64,000 bases of DNA from Streptosporangiaceae bacterium (GTDB taxonomy: Bacteria; Actinomycetota; Actinomycetes; Streptosporangiales; Streptosporangiaceae), in assembly GCA_025934375.1 (NCBI GenBank), contig JAICYD010000008.1:1-64000 (forward strand), read 5' to 3'. This document shows, in pieces, positions 9,156 through 16,489 of the stretch. The translations under genes and the position numbers were made by a program. The notes beneath the pieces are model-generated. The model did no database searches. It was not told the DNA's origin and saw only the letters and a program-made list of their open reading frames with translations. Positions within the stretch are counted from its first letter, which is position 1; each line of letters begins with the position of its first letter.

Positions 9156-10211
9156 ATGATCCTCGATCGCTGTGACATCCCCATCGTGGGCGCCCCGCTG
9201 GCGGGTGGCCCGTCAACCCCGGAACTGGCCGCCGCGGTCTGCGACGCGGGCGGCCTCGGCTTCCTCGCCGCCGGCTACCTCAGCGCCCCGGAGCTGGAAC
9301 GGCGCCGCCGCCGCACCGAACAGATCACGAGCCGCCCGTTCGGCGTGAACCTGTTCTGCCCGGGCCCGGCCGGGGACGCCAGCCGGGTGCGCGAGTACGC
9401 CGCCGTCATCGAAAAGGACGCGCACGCCGCGGGGGCGGCGCTGGGCGCTCCCCGCCACGACGACGATGACTGGGACGCCAAGGTGGAGTACCTGCTGGCC
9501 CATCCGGTGCCCGTGGTGTCATTCACCTTCGGGATCCCGGGGCCGGAGGTCATCGGCGACCTGCGGGCGGCGGGCTGCGAGACGTGGGTCACCGTCACGA
9601 CGCTGGCGGAGGCGCGCCGCGCCGCCGAGGCCGGCGCGGACCTGCTCGTCGCCCAGGGATACGAGGCAGGCGGGCACCGCGGCGGGGTGAGCGACTCCGC
9701 CCACGACGCGGTCGGCCTCATCGCGCTCCTGCAGCTGATCACCGCGCGCCTGCCAACGCCGGTCGCCGCCTGCGGCGGTATCGCCACCGGCGCCGCCATC
9801 GCGGCGGTGCTGTGCCTGGGCGCGCGGGCGGCCGCGCTGGGGACGGCCTTCCTGGACTGCCCCGAGGCCGGCACGGCCGCCGTCCACCGTGCCCGCCTGC
9901 ACGCCGCCCCGCCCGAGGAAGCGCCCCCGACCAGGCTCACCCGCGCGTTCAGCGGGCGCACCGCGCGCGGGATCGAGAACGGCTTCCTGCTGGCTCACTC
10001 CGCGGGCGCTCCGGCGGCCTACCCGGAGGTGCACCACCTGACGACGCCGATGCGGAAGGCGGCCCGGGAGGCCGGGCTGGCCGACTACGTGAACCTGTGG
10101 GCCGGGCAGGCCTATCCGCTGACGGGCGCCAGGCCGGCCGGGGACGTCGTGCGCGAGCTGTGGGCGCAGGCGCGAGCGGTCCTCGGCCAGTCATCCGCGC
10201 GGCACGCGTGA
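9156..10211 (+). CDS. Nitronate monooxygenase (2-nitropropane dioxygenase family)
   Basis: A 351-residue FMN TIM-barrel enzyme. The start PIVGAPLAGGPSTPELAAAV is the family N-terminus. FGVNLFCPGP, the middle VSFTFGIPGPEVI, VAQGYEAGGHRGG with the catalytic histidine, PVAACGGIATGAAIAAVL, and LGARAAALGTAFL (phosphate binding) all fit. It should oxidise alkyl nitronates to carbonyls and nitrite in the cytosol, protecting against nitro toxins such as propionate-3-nitronate. ATG 9156 has GGAAG upstream. The preceding membrane protein may share its transcript. Confidence 0.92.
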   Translation: MILDRCDIPIVGAPLAGGPSTPELAAAVCDAGGLGFLAAGYLSAPELERRRRRTEQITSRPFGVNLFCPGPAGDASRVREYAAVIEKDAHAAGAALGAPRHDDDDWDAKVEYLLAHPVPVVSFTFGIPGPEVIGDLRAAGCETWVTVTTLAEARRAAEAGADLLVAQGYEAGGHRGGVSDSAHDAVGLIALLQLITARLPTPVAACGGIATGAAIAAVLCLGARAAALGTAFLDCPEAGTAAVHRARLHAAPPEEAPPTRLTRAFSGRTARGIENGFLLAHSAGAPAAYPEVHHLTTPMRKAAREAGLADYVNLWAGQAYPLTGARPAGDVVRELWAQARAVLGQSSARHA

Positions 10212-10233
10212 TGACCACCCGATGGGTGCGTAG

Positions 10234-10479
10234 TTAGGCACGGATCCCGGCGAGCAGGGCGCGCCAGGCGGTGGCGGGGATGGTCAGCACCGCGCCCGCG
10301 CGGGCGGTGGTGTCCCGCACCTGGACACCGGCCCTGGCATCGCCGACCTCGACGCACGCCGCGCCGCCGTTGCCGCTGCAGCTGGACGTGCGCCACGCGC
10401 CGACCTCGACGCACTGCGCGCCGCCGTTGGGACTATAGCTGGACTTGCGCCAGCCGGGGCTTACTGCTGCTGGCTCCAC
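10234..10479 (-). CDS. DUF397 protein with duplicated signature (module 1)
   Basis: An 81-residue protein of the DUF397 family, which accompanies XRE/DUF5753 regulators in actinomycetes. The family signature WRKSSYSPNGGAQCVEV is followed at once by a second copy, WRTSSCSGNGGAACVEV. The usual VRDTTA...LTIPATAWRALL tail comes next. The GTG start at 10479 lies inside the last codons of the XRE gene, a 19-base overlap, so translation is probably coupled. The DUF397 gene of the second module (44947) has the same double signature and the same 19-base overlap. In WhiJ/AbaA-type loci such proteins act with the XRE partner; the biochemical role is not established. Confidence 0.9.
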   Translation of the reverse strand: MEPAAVSPGWRKSSYSPNGGAQCVEVGAWRTSSCSGNGGAACVEVGDARAGVQVRDTTARAGAVLTIPATAWRALLAGIRA

Positions 10480-11303
10480 TGCTGGATCGCCTCCGTGATG
10501 AGGGCCCGCGTCTCCTCGATGCTGAGGGCGTGGCCTTGGATCTGCCGGAACAACCGGGTGGCCTTGCGGACCACCTTCTTGTCGTCCACGGTCTGGTCCT
10601 CCACCGCCACCATCACCACAGTATCGGTGATCTCCTCGCCGCTGGCGATCTCAAATGGCCCCTCCAGCCCCCAGAAGTACCCCTCGTCCTGGATGACCTG
10701 GATGCTCACGTTCGCCCGCTCGGACATCTGGAGCAGGTGATTGAGCTGCCTAGTCATTACCTCGGGGGTGCCGACCCGGCGACGTAGGACCGACTCGTGC
10801 AGGAGCAGCGTCACGTGCGGTGCGTCCGGGCCGTTCAGGATCGTTTGCCGATCTTGACGGGCGTTGGCCTTTGCGGCGGCCTCGTCCTCACCGAATCCGG
10901 CGCGGGTGTTCATGGCATGCGCGTACTCGTAGACCTGGAACAGCCCGGACACGATCACGGGGCACCACAGCAGCAGGTACTCCGCTTCCCGTTCCCGTTC
11001 CAGGTACTTCTGGAAGAACTGCGGCACAGGTCCGCGCACGGCGCGGGCGAGCACCAGCATTCCCAGGTACACCTTGCGCTCGCGCTCGGTGGCGTTGCAC
11101 TTGGCCATGATCGCGTCGAACACGTCCTGGGTCGGGGGCTGGTACCCCGATTCGGCCTTGGCGATGACATCCCGGCTGACATGGATCGCAACGGCCAGTG
11201 CGTCCTGCGTGGCATATCCCGCCTCCGCGCGGAGTTCCGCCAGCAGCTCGCCGAGCTTCGCGGCGGGGTCCTGCTCGGGGTTACGGCTCTTTGGGCGCGG
11301 CAT
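10461..11303 (-). CDS. XRE-family regulator with DUF5753 domain (module 1)
   Basis: A 280-residue regulator. The N-terminal helix-turn-helix spans about residues 17-75 (LGELLAELRAEAGYATQDAL, SRDVIAKAESGYQPP). The rest is the DUF5753 ligand-type domain: IVSGLFQVYEYAHAM, LLHESVLRRRVGTPEVMTRQL, the NVSIQVI strand and a C-terminal helix. ATG 11303 begins the family-length MPRPKSRNPEQDPAA start; the longer open frame upstream is not coding. It is exactly the length of the module 2 regulator. It is divergent from an HATPase gene and overlaps DUF397, an arrangement like Streptomyces whiJ/abaA-type developmental loci. Confidence 0.92.
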   Translation of the reverse strand: MPRPKSRNPEQDPAAKLGELLAELRAEAGYATQDALAVAIHVSRDVIAKAESGYQPPTQDVFDAIMAKCNATERERKVYLGMLVLARAVRGPVPQFFQKYLEREREAEYLLLWCPVIVSGLFQVYEYAHAMNTRAGFGEDEAAAKANARQDRQTILNGPDAPHVTLLLHESVLRRRVGTPEVMTRQLNHLLQMSERANVSIQVIQDEGYFWGLEGPFEIASGEEITDTVVMVAVEDQTVDDKKVVRKATRLFRQIQGHALSIEETRALITEAIQQWSQQQ

Positions 11304-11372
11304 GAGCGGGGCCTCCGTGAGGTAGGGAAACGTTAGTGCGGGATGTGCGTACGGATAGCGTAAGCCGCTGTT

Positions 11373-11387
11373 TGCGTGGCACGGTGG
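11373..11387 (+). promoter_or_regulatory. Module-shared promoter motif (copy 1)
   Basis: TGCGTGGCACGGTGG lies between the divergent XRE and HATPase genes of module 1. The matching site in module 2 (46335-46349) differs at one base, and a GCGT lies at the same distance upstream in both. A shared operator or promoter element is inferred. Confidence 0.5.
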
Positions 11388-11504
11388 ATTTCCTGAGATA
11401 ACACGCCGGATTTCATGAACGGGAACCGCCGCCAGGGGCGCGGGCCATTCCGTGATTCCGGCATGCCCATCATCTGGCCGCGACGGAGCCGCACTGTGAA
11501 TGGC

Positions 11505-12026
11505 ATGAATTCCCGCACGCTGACACCGCCTGTCATCCCTCCTCATCCACTCGTGTCCAATGGGAACTGGCTGAGCGGGTTTCCGCTTCGATCTTTCCTG
11601 GAGCTGGGCGCGTACCGGAACGCGCCGGGCAGCGCGCGTGGTCATGCACGGAACGTGCTGGCGGAATGGGGGCTGGGGCAGTTCACCGACGCGGTGACCA
11701 TGGTGGTTTCGGAGATGATCACCAACTCGGTGAACGCGACGGAAAAGGTGACCTGGGACGCGGGCGTACCGCCCGTTCGGCTGTGGATGCTCGGCGGGCC
11801 GGGCGCCGGCGGGGCCGGGGAGGTGCTGCTGGTGGTGTGGGACGCCGTCGCCGTGGTGCCGGAGATGGGCGCGGCGGGCGCGGACGACGAGTCGGGCCGG
11901 GGGCTGGGGATCGTGCACTGGCTCAGCGGGCGGCAGTGGGACTGCTACCTCCCGCCCGCCCCGCCCGCCGGCAAGGTCACCCGGGTGCTGATCGATCACC
12001 CCTGGCGCGATCAGCCGCCCGGCTAA
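11505..12026 (+). CDS. ATP-binding anti-sigma-type protein, HATPase (module 1)
   Basis: About 173 residues with a GHKL ATPase fold. The entry motif is FLELGAYRNAPGSARGHARNVL. The N box is MVVSEMITNSVNAT, the G1 region VVWDAVAVVP and the G2 box ESGRGLGIVHWLS. The ATG at 11505 is a compromise; in-frame ATGs at 11415 and 11463 exist, and none has a strong ribosome site. It is divergent from the XRE regulator and 141 bases before the CxCG mini-protein. Anti-sigma-like activity is a family inference. Homologous proteins at 31303 and 46400 share the entry motif. Confidence 0.85.
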   Translation: MNSRTLTPPVIPPHPLVSNGNWLSGFPLRSFLELGAYRNAPGSARGHARNVLAEWGLGQFTDAVTMVVSEMITNSVNATEKVTWDAGVPPVRLWMLGGPGAGGAGEVLLVVWDAVAVVPEMGAAGADDESGRGLGIVHWLSGRQWDCYLPPAPPAGKVTRVLIDHPWRDQPPG

Positions 12027-12167
12027 GCCGGCGCGGCCGGGACGGCGGAGAAAACCGTGCCGTTCTCCTGATCTCCCGGCCGCGCCGCCCCTTTCCGCGA
12101 TTGCGTAGTCGCGGGCACTGCCCTGTCCTCGCTGACCATCATCAGCAACGGAAGAAAGGACGCCGGA

Positions 12168-12431
12168 ATGCCAGGCGCACAATGCTCGTGTGGCTTCACC
12201 GTCGTTAACGGAGATGACGAGACGATCGAGGATCACCTTCTCTCGGTGTTCACGCCGGAAGGCGATAAGGGCACCGACGGGCAGGCTCACCTGGAAGGGG
12301 AAGCAGAGCTGGCGTGCCTTTGCGGGCTCCGGGCGGGCACCGCCGGGGAACTGGACTCTCATTTCCTGGAGATGTTCATCCCGGCGGACCGGGTGGACTC
12401 CGGCGGCGTCGAGCACACGGTGATCGCGTAA
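12168..12431 (+). CDS. Double CxCG...H...H mini-protein (module 1)
   Basis: An 87-residue protein made of two copies of one pattern: Cys-x-Cys-Gly, then a His 13-15 residues on, then a second His exactly 18 residues later. Unit 1 uses C6, C8, H23, H41; unit 2 uses C50, C52, H65, H83. Around the first His the units read DHLLSVFTP and SHFLEMFIPAD. This spacing suggests two small zinc (CCHH) sites. GAAAGGA precedes ATG 12168. The homologue at 46873 carries the same two unit types in reverse order. I do not know a named family; a metal-binding partner of the upstream HATPase is an inference from the conserved gene order. Confidence 0.8.
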   Translation: MPGAQCSCGFTVVNGDDETIEDHLLSVFTPEGDKGTDGQAHLEGEAELACLCGLRAGTAGELDSHFLEMFIPADRVDSGGVEHTVIA

Positions 12432-12477
12432 CCAGCCGCGATCTGGTGAGCGGGCTAAGGCCGTTTGATGAGCACTG

Positions 12478-13221
12478 CTAGCAGGCGCCCGCGCCCGCCT
12501 GCGCCACGATGGCCAGGGCCTTGGCCGCCTCATCGGTGATGATGGCCGCGACCCTGGAGTCAGCGGCGAACCTGCGGATGTCGGCGTCGGCGTTCACGGT
12601 CCACAGCAGGCACGGCAAGCCGGCGGCCGCGGCGCGGTGCACCACGCCGAAGCGGGCGAGCCGGAAGTGCGGCGCGAGGTAGTCCGCGCGCACCTTGCGA
12701 GCCAGACCGACCGGGAACAGCTGACGGTAATGCTGGCGCAGCCGCCACGGCGGCGCGTCCGTTCCCACCAGCAAGCCCGTCTTGACCTCAGGGAAGGCGG
12801 CCTTCGCGGCGGCGATGACCGCGGGCAGGAACGAGGTCACCACCATCTGGCCCACGTCCGCGCCGGCCCGCAGGGCGGCCATGACGTCGGGCACGTAGCC
12901 GTCTTCCTTGAGTTCGACATCCAGCCTGATCCGCCCGGCGCAGGCCCGCAGCACCTCGGTCAGCAACGGCGGGCGGACGCCGGTCACCGCCACGATGTCA
13001 TCGCGGGTCAGGTGGCCCACCGGCACGCCGCCCACGGACGCGTCGTGGAACGCGATCAGCTCCCCGTCCCGCGTCCGCCGGACGTCGAACTCCACCATGT
13101 CGGCGCCGACGTCAATCGCGTTCGTAAACGCCTCGATCGTGTTCTCGGCCGCCCCGGTCGCCACTCCCCGGTGCGCGGCCACCATAGGACGGCTCACGAA
13201 CCGCAGTATGCCCTGTGCCAC
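12478..13221 (-). CDS. Glycerophosphodiester phosphodiesterase
   Basis: A 247-residue TIM-barrel enzyme of the GlpQ/UgpQ family. VAAHRGVATGAAENTIEAF carries the catalytic HRG and the E-N pair. ADMVEFDVRRTRDGELIAFHD supplies the metal-binding E-x-D and the second catalytic His. RLDVELKED and LLWTVNADADI follow. It hydrolyses glycerophosphodiesters to an alcohol and glycerol-3-phosphate. No signal peptide is seen, so it is probably cytosolic. The start is uncertain: GTG 13221 or ATG 13185, neither with a clear ribosome site. Confidence 0.9.
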   Translation of the reverse strand: MAQGILRFVSRPMVAAHRGVATGAAENTIEAFTNAIDVGADMVEFDVRRTRDGELIAFHDASVGGVPVGHLTRDDIVAVTGVRPPLLTEVLRACAGRIRLDVELKEDGYVPDVMAALRAGADVGQMVVTSFLPAVIAAAKAAFPEVKTGLLVGTDAPPWRLRQHYRQLFPVGLARKVRADYLAPHFRLARFGVVHRAAAAGLPCLLWTVNADADIRRFAADSRVAAIITDEAAKALAIVAQAGAGAC

Positions 13222-13304
13222 CGGCCCAGGCGCGCCGCCCCGGGCGGATGTCGCCCTTGGCTGCGCGCCTGGTGTGCCGGGGTGCCGTGACAGCGGAGGC
13301 GTCC

Positions 13305-14396
13305 TTAGCTGACCGGGGTCAGCTCGTAGCCCACCTGCAGCCCCTGGGCGTTGACGGCGGTGCCGACGATGACTCCGCTGTCGTTGATGCTGGCCGCGGT
13401 GGTCAAGGTGACGCCCGAGCCGGCTGGGATGAGGGTGTTGAGGTCGGTGGCGGTGCCGTTCTGGTCAATGAACGCCCGGCCGGCGCCATCGCCGACGATC
13501 ACGCCATTGACGTTGATCCCGGTCGCCTCGGCGTCGCCACCTCCCGGGAAGCGCAGGTCGGTGGCCTTGCCGTTGGCCCACAGCACGGCGTGCGCGTTGC
13601 CGTCGGCGGTGAGCACCGAGGCGCCGACGGCCTGGCCGGAGGCGTTGACGGCCAGCGCTGCCGAGGTGAGCGTCCCGGTCAGGGCCGGGAACTTCTTGAT
13701 CGCGCCGTTCACCCACTCGACCGCCACCGCGTCCTGGGTCGTGGTGTCGGCGTTGCCGACGATGGTGGTGCCGGCGCTGTTGACGGCGGCCGCGTCGGCG
13801 TCGACGCCCTTGGACAGCAACGGCAGGACCTTGACCGTGCTGCCCTGGATCGTGAAGGACTTAGTGAGGTCGCCGTTGCTGCCGGGGGTCTGGCCGAAGC
13901 CGACGATCAGCCCGCTGTCGGTAATCGCCGTGGCCCGGGTGTTGAAGAAGCTCGCCGCGAGCGTGGGCAGTTGCGACAGGTCGGCCGGCGTGCTGCTGCC
14001 CGCCGGCCACTCGAGCGCGGTGAACACGCCGGTGTCGGAGTTACCGACTACCTGGTCGGCGTTGTTGAGGCCCGCGGCGCTGGCGAACGCTCCCCCGGCG
14101 GCCTGGCCGGCAGGCGGGTTGAGGAACAGCGGCGTTCCCCCGGCCTTCGCCACGAAGGGCGAGGAGAAACTGTCTCCCTGCTGGGGGGCGGAGCCGACGA
14201 TGTCGCCGTGATTGTTGATCGCCTGGTACTGCGAGTCCGCGGACGTGCTGAGCGTGAGCCGGTACTTGGCGGGGGTGGCGGCCTGCGCGGTCCCGGCGAC
14301 AGCCGTGGCCGCCATCGCGGTCCCGGCGACGGCGAGCGTCGCGATCAGCGGCCTGCGCACCCGCGTGGTCCATGAGCGGCGTGAGAGGAAGGGCAC
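13305..14396 (-). CDS. Secreted HAF-repeat (beta-propeller-like) protein
   Basis: About 363 residues. The N-terminus (FLSRRSWTTRVRRPLIATLA, then an Ala-rich core ending in GTAQAA) is a signal peptide with twin arginines at RR. The mature part repeats units such as AINNHGDIVGSA, GLNNADQVVGNS, AITDSGLIVGFG, AVNSAGTTIVGNA, AVNASGQAVGAS, GINVNGVIVGDG and SINDSGVIVGTA. These are HAF-type repeats expected to form a propeller outside the cell. The GTG at 14396 has TTGGAG six bases upstream; the TTG at 14459 would lie in a palindrome. Function is unknown. The 37-bp palindrome upstream and the BlaI/BlaR-type pair beside it suggest BlaI-type control. Confidence 0.82.
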   Translation of the reverse strand: MPFLSRRSWTTRVRRPLIATLAVAGTAMAATAVAGTAQAATPAKYRLTLSTSADSQYQAINNHGDIVGSAPQQGDSFSSPFVAKAGGTPLFLNPPAGQAAGGAFASAAGLNNADQVVGNSDTGVFTALEWPAGSSTPADLSQLPTLAASFFNTRATAITDSGLIVGFGQTPGSNGDLTKSFTIQGSTVKVLPLLSKGVDADAAAVNSAGTTIVGNADTTTQDAVAVEWVNGAIKKFPALTGTLTSAALAVNASGQAVGASVLTADGNAHAVLWANGKATDLRFPGGGDAEATGINVNGVIVGDGAGRAFIDQNGTATDLNTLIPAGSGVTLTTAASINDSGVIVGTAVNAQGLQVGYELTPVS

Positions 14397-14420
14397 CTGG
14401 TACTCCAATCTGGACGATCT

Positions 14421-14457
14421 GTCATCTACTAATCTACTTAGTAGATTAGTAGATGAC
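14421..14457. promoter_or_regulatory. Perfect 37-bp palindrome, probable BlaI-type operator
   Basis: Two 18-bp arms (GTCATCTACTAATCTACT and its complement) flank a single central T. Inside are nested CTACT/AGTAG dyads like the TACTA/TAGTA words before the blaI-like gene. It lies 25 bases upstream of the HAF-repeat gene start and just beyond the 3' end of the M56 gene. BlaI binding is inferred from the shared words. Confidence 0.75.
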
Positions 14458-14492
14458 AAACCGGCCGCCCGCCGGCGACCGTCGCCGCCGGG

Positions 14493-15443
14493 TCAGGCCG
14501 CCGGGACCGGCCCGAGCGCGAGGGCCACCAGCGCCGGGGTCAGCGCCAGGAGGAGCGGGCACAGCGCCAGCCCCGCCACCCCGGCGCGCAGGAACAGCCG
14601 GTGCGCCCGGCGCAGCGGCTCGGCCGGGCGCAGCAGCCGGGTCACCCGGCGGGCGACGTCGGTCGCGGCCGCGGCCATGGCGGGCTCGTGGCTGCCACCG
14701 GTGGCCAGGGTCACCAGCGCGGCGGCTACCACGGAGCCGGAGTCGCAGGCCCGCGCGGCGGCGTCGTCCGCGTGCAGCTCCGCCAGCCGCGCCACCTGAG
14801 TGTCAGCCTCGCGCAGCAGCGGGACGAACGGGAATACCACGCGGCCGGCCCTCGCCATCGTCATGAGCAGGTGGTGGCGGCCGGCCAGGTGCGCTCGCTC
14901 GTGAGCCAAGACTGCGGTCAGCTGAGCGGGGTTGAGCAGGCGCAGCGCGCCCGTGGTCAGCACCACCGTCGGCTGCCGTCCGCCCAGGCAGTAGGCGGCC
15001 GGGCTCGGATGCTCCACGACGGTGGCCCTCAGCCCTGGCATCTCCCGGCCGACCAGCCGGGCCGTTTGCGCGTGGCGCAGCGCCTCCCGCCTTGCCGCAC
15101 GCAGCCGGGCCGCGCTGGTGAGGACGGCGCGGACCACGACGACCCCGGCCAAGGCCAGGCCGAGCACGGCGGCCGCGCTGCCGCCGGGCGTGGCGTAAGT
15201 GTCGCGGAGCCGTCGCGCGCAGGCCCCGATGAGGTCGCTGAGCCCGCCGCCGATCGCGGTCCCGTGGACCGCCAGGGTCAGCCCGGCCAGCGCGATCGCG
15301 ACGATCACCGACCAGGCGGCGGCCAGGTAGCCGGCGATCGCCAGCATCGGCGCCCTGTCGGGCCACGCCGCCTGGCGGGTAAGCCGGGGACCCAGCACCC
15401 CGACGGCGGCCGCGTACGCGAGCAGCGCGGTCCCGATGATCAC
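14493..15443 (-). CDS. M56-family membrane metallopeptidase (BlaR1-like, short form)
   Basis: A 316-residue membrane protein. Hydrophobic segments lie near the N-terminus (IGTALLAYAAAVGVLG), around MLAIAGYLAAAWSVIVAIALAG, around VLGLALAGVVVVRAVL, and at the C-terminus (GLALCPLLLALTPALVALAL). The zinc motif LAHERAHLAGRHH (HExxH form HERAH) is present, with LAELHADDAAARA supplying the third ligand region. It lacks the penicillin-binding sensor domain of true BlaR1, as usual in actinomycete M56 proteins. The GTG start at 15443 overlaps the TAG of the blaI-like gene by one base. It probably cleaves or signals to that repressor; the signal is unknown. Confidence 0.88.
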   Translation of the reverse strand: MIIGTALLAYAAAVGVLGPRLTRQAAWPDRAPMLAIAGYLAAAWSVIVAIALAGLTLAVHGTAIGGGLSDLIGACARRLRDTYATPGGSAAAVLGLALAGVVVVRAVLTSAARLRAARREALRHAQTARLVGREMPGLRATVVEHPSPAAYCLGGRQPTVVLTTGALRLLNPAQLTAVLAHERAHLAGRHHLLMTMARAGRVVFPFVPLLREADTQVARLAELHADDAAARACDSGSVVAAALVTLATGGSHEPAMAAAATDVARRVTRLLRPAEPLRRAHRLFLRAGVAGLALCPLLLALTPALVALALGPVPAA

Positions 15444-15820
15444 TACGCCTCGCCCGGCTCGGGCCGTGGACGGGCGCTGTCGAGCGCCTGCTGCAAGAGC
15501 GCGGCGTCCCGCGGGCTGAGCTGGAGGACGAAGTGCGCGAGGGCCGTGCGCCGGTCCGGGTTGGTCTCGAGTGCTTCCTGCATGAGCGCCGCAGTGTACC
15601 CCGACCGCGATCTGGTGGGCATGTAGCGCCACGCCCGGCCGTCCCGCTCCCGTTCCAGCCAGCCCTTGTGGTAGAGGTTCTCCATCACGGTCATCACCGT
15701 GGTGTAGGCGGGCGGGCGGTCTGGGCGCAGCCCGTCGACCACCTCGCGGACCAGCGCGGGCTTGCCCAAGGCCCACAGCCGGTCCATGATCGCCGCCTCC
15801 AGCTCGCCGAATTGGTGCAT
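15443..15820 (-). CDS. BlaI/MecI/CopY-family transcriptional repressor
   Basis: A 125-residue winged-helix repressor. FGELEAAIMDRLWALGKPAL starts the family domain. REVVDGLRPDRPPAYTTVMT and VMENLYHKGWLERERDGRAW contain the recognition helix and the wing. The C-terminal LQLSPRDAALLQQAL helix would dimerise. ATG 15820 begins the family-standard N-terminus. It is co-transcribed with the overlapping M56 peptidase gene, the usual repressor/sensor pair. TACTA-N7-TAGTA lies 38 bases upstream, which suggests autoregulation. Confidence 0.92.
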   Translation of the reverse strand: MHQFGELEAAIMDRLWALGKPALVREVVDGLRPDRPPAYTTVMTVMENLYHKGWLERERDGRAWRYMPTRSRSGYTAALMQEALETNPDRRTALAHFVLQLSPRDAALLQQALDSARPRPEPGEA

Positions 15821-15857
15821 CCGTGAAACCCGCGCCTCCGCCGTCGCCGCCGCAATC

Positions 15858-15874
15858 TACTAGGGACGATAGTA
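15858..15874. promoter_or_regulatory. BlaI-type operator TACTA-N7-TAGTA
   Basis: Perfect 5-bp inverted arms 7 bases apart lie before the blaI-like start and overlap the last codons of the Lrp gene. The half-sites match the core words of the 37-bp palindrome at 14421. Confidence 0.65.
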
Positions 15875-16366
15875 TACAGGCCGGATCAGGAGCGCCGCCG
15901 GTAAGTCGGCCGCGGGAAAGGCGCGGTCGGCGGTCCAGGATTCCAAGACGATGAGGGTCTTGCTGGACGTGACCCGGCGGCTACGGCGCATCTCGTCGAT
16001 CACCTCCTGCAGGTGGCGCATGTCGCGGGCGCGCAGCCACACCAGGGCGTCCGGGTCGCCGGCGATGGTGAACACCGCCTGGGTCTCGGGCTGCCGCGTC
16101 GCCGTCGCCTTGATGTCATCGACGTTGGCGCTGCCCAGGAAGCGCAGCTCGGTGAACGCCTCGATGCCCCAGCCGAGCTTGGCGTAGTCCACGCGCACCG
16201 TGAACCCGGTGATGACGCCGTCGCGCTGCATCCGGTCGATCCGACGCTTTACCGCCGCCACCGACAGCGTGACCCGGTCGGCGATGTCCGACAACGTCCG
16301 CCGGGCATCCTGCCGCAGCAGCGCCAGGATCTCGCGGTCAGTCGGGTCCAGCGCGGTAGCCTCCAT
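15860..16366 (-). CDS. Lrp/AsnC-family transcriptional regulator
   Basis: A 168-residue regulator. The N-terminal helix-turn-helix reads LDPTDREILALLRQDARRTL, SDIADRVTLSVAAVKRRIDR, then MQRDGVITGFTVRVDYAKLG. The C-terminal part is the RAM ligand domain (VFTIAGDPDALVWLRARDMR). It is divergent from the indolepyruvate ferredoxin oxidoreductase gene, with about 120 bases between the starts. Lrp proteins often control adjacent amino-acid catabolism genes, so this enzyme is the likely target. Its final codons overlap the operator of the downstream blaI-like gene. Confidence 0.92.
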   Translation of the reverse strand: MEATALDPTDREILALLRQDARRTLSDIADRVTLSVAAVKRRIDRMQRDGVITGFTVRVDYAKLGWGIEAFTELRFLGSANVDDIKATATRQPETQAVFTIAGDPDALVWLRARDMRHLQEVIDEMRRSRRVTSSKTLIVLESWTADRAFPAADLPAALLIRPVYYRP

Positions 16367-16380
16367 GAACCGGCAGGGTA

Positions 16381-16428
16381 ACGCAAAGATCCGGCAGTCA
16401 ATAGCCTTCCGGCTCTCATTCCTTGCGT
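16381..16428. promoter_or_regulatory. Inverted ACGCAA/TTGCGT pair between lrp-like and oxidoreductase genes
   Basis: ACGCAA (16381-16386) and TTGCGT (16423-16428) are inverted and 42 bases apart start to start, about four helical turns. The gap holds a CCGG...CCGG pair. Multiple in-phase sites suit an Lrp octamer; binding is inferred. Confidence 0.4.
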
Positions 16429-16489
16429 GTTAGGCCGTTTTCAGGCCCCAGGCGTTGCGCCGCTCCTGCGGTCGTTGTTCATTAGCGTG

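Noticed and set aside
11304-12533. Long minus-strand extension of the XRE gene of module 1
   Set aside because: It overlaps two well-supported plus-strand genes and carries no domain; ATG 11303 gives the exact family length.
14397-14459. TTG start at 14459 for the HAF-repeat gene
   Set aside because: It would translate the operator palindrome; GTG 14396 has a ribosome site and starts a proper signal peptide.
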